Assembly (NCBI GenBank): GCA_031290725.1
Contig: JAITMZ010000154.1
Location: forward strand, 1-6,547
Reading direction: 5' to 3'
From: Spirochaetaceae bacterium
GTDB lineage: Bacteria > Spirochaetota > Spirochaetia > Treponematales > Treponemataceae
Length of the DNA stretch: 6,547 nucleotides
This document shows, in pieces, positions 6,024 through 6,547 of the stretch; the stretch's first letter is position 1, and each line of letters starts with the position of its first letter. The notes beneath the pieces were generated by a model. The model ran no database searches and had not been told where the DNA came from. It worked only from the letters and a program-made list of their open reading frames with translations. The position numbers and the translations under genes were made by a program.

Positions 6024-6328
6024 AAAGCAGGCGGGGGGCCGTAAAAGGCGCGGTGGTTGCTTTTTGCACCGGCGCTGCCGGTGCGTTCCGCCTGGGATGG
6101 GCGTTGGGAAAAGTCGCGGGGCTGGCGGGAAGGGGCGCTGAGCTGGAAATAATGCCAGCAAAAGAGTTTGCGGAGCAAACTCGTTCGTGCCTACCTGGCA
6201 CGACAAGTACGCTGGCGGGACACATTCACCGCGAGAGGGGCACCGGCGCCCCGCCGGCCTCCCTCAACCACCGTTCAGCGCTTACAGTAGGCGCGGAATC
6301 CCAGGCGCACGAGTGGAATCTCCAGGCC
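6024..6328. other. GC-rich gene-less region with several short palindromes
   Basis: I see no credible gene here; open frames on both strands give Arg/Pro-rich or composition-driven peptides. It holds perfect hairpins GCACCGGC/GCCGGTGC (6066-6084), GAGTTTGC/GCAAACTC (6164-6182), TCGTGCC/GGCACGA (6185-6203) and CCGGCG/CGCCGG (6243-6257), a weaker GCTGG/CCAGC pair (6142-6159), and a 10-base direct repeat GCTGGCGGGA at 6121-6130 and 6211-6220. It may be the 3' untranslated region of the gene at the right edge, an interspersed palindromic repeat element, or both. Confidence 0.5.
6160..6182 (-). terminator. Possible terminator downstream of the right-edge gene
   Basis: Read on the - strand, GAGTTTGC and GCAAACTC (6164-6182) form a perfect 8-bp stem with a TCC loop, directly followed by TTTTGC. 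The T run is short. It lies about 147 bases after the stop of the partial - strand gene at the right edge. A second hairpin (6185-6203) sits immediately before it on that strand. Confidence 0.4.
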
Positions 6329-6547
6329 CTAGCCTGCGGTTTGGCGCCGGACCGGAGGGGGCGTCTTGGAGGTGGAGCGCTTGCCGGCATTGCCGTGGGG
6401 GCCGAACCACGCCCGTACGCCCAAGTCGCCCTCGACCCAGCCGCCCAAGGGACTGCCGATGGCTGGGCTGGGCAGAAAGCCGATCCCCAGCTTGGGCACC
6501 ACCTGCAGGTATATCTCCAACTGATTACTGAAGAAAAAGGTGTTTAT
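6329..6547 (-). CDS. C-terminal end of a putative outer-membrane beta-barrel protein (5' truncated)
   Basis: This frame is open from the right edge to a TAG at 6329-6331, giving 72 visible residues; the start is outside the window. The pattern suggests membrane beta-strands: LEIYLQVVPKLGIGFLP, and after a Gly/Pro turn GGWVEGDLGVRAWF, which is amphipathic and ends in an aromatic residue like the last strand of outer-membrane proteins. About 24 polar, Pro/Arg/Lys-rich residues follow (ending PPPVRRQTAG), unusual for a barrel that normally ends at that aromatic residue. The codons end mostly in G or C, as expected for a gene in this genome. No family can be named; a spirochete-type surface protein is conceivable. 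The reading rests on pattern alone. Confidence 0.4.
   Translation of the reverse strand: MNTFFFSNQLEIYLQVVPKLGIGFLPSPAIGSPLGGWVEGDLGVRAWFGPHGNAGKRSTSKTPPPVRRQTAG

Noticed and set aside
6066..6084. GCACCGGC/GCCGGTGC hairpin as a terminator
   Set aside because: The T run precedes it on the + strand and becomes an A run after it on the - strand, so neither direction has the T tail needed.
5508..6206. 232-codon reading of the - strand frame containing the small protein
   Set aside because: The upstream part crosses the 22-bp repeats and the palindromes and gives a low-complexity peptide. A good ribosome binding site stands just before the internal ATG at 5732.
6187..6531. 114-codon + strand frame near the right edge
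   Set aside because: Arg/Pro/Ser-rich peptide in GC-rich DNA, spanning hairpins and lying opposite a more protein-like frame on the - strand.

Overview
This 6.5-kb window comes from a GC-moderate bacterium (roughly mid-50s % GC in the genes) with strong AAGGAG-type ribosome binding sites, a classical sigma-70-type promoter and short intergenic spaces. The gene content is typical of an anaerobic or facultative heterotroph that uses short-chain acids and amino-acid-derived aryl acids. A fragment at the right edge looks like the C-terminal end of an outer-membrane beta-barrel, which would make the organism a diderm. A spirochete of the Treponema type or another anaerobic diderm would fit, but this taxonomic guess is weak.

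Left half, + strand (1-3669): a D-3-hydroxybutyrate/acetoacetate utilisation cluster. It holds a 5'-truncated SDR-family 3-hydroxybutyrate dehydrogenase, a GntP-family permease, and the A and B subunits of a type I acetoacetate/3-oxoacid CoA-transferase (atoD-atoA). Together they would import D-3-hydroxybutyrate, oxidise it to acetoacetate and activate that to acetoacetyl-CoA. No thiolase is in the window. Between dehydrogenase and permease lie 207 bases holding a GCAA-loop terminator-like hairpin and a 20-bp near-perfect palindrome that looks like an operator. The permease and transferase genes may therefore be controlled separately from the dehydrogenase.

Middle, - strand (3680-5465): a convergent two-gene operon. 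A phenylacetate-CoA ligase (paaK) has a near-consensus extended -10 promoter and is followed 9 bases later by a double-ACT-domain protein. The two operons meet at one long bidirectional terminator (3621-3669).

Right part (5466-6547): an AT-rich stretch with a small - strand gene for a 74-residue protein whose first ~27 residues resemble the start of pyridoxamine-phosphate-oxidase-like proteins but whose tail does not. Next come six head-to-tail copies of a ~22-bp repeat alternating between two subtypes (5894-6023), then a GC-rich gene-less stretch with several perfect short palindromes (6024-6328). Last is the C-terminal end of a - strand gene running off the right edge. The metabolic genes are ordinary families. 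The repeat array, palindrome cluster and small composite gene are the parts that known annotation does not explain.
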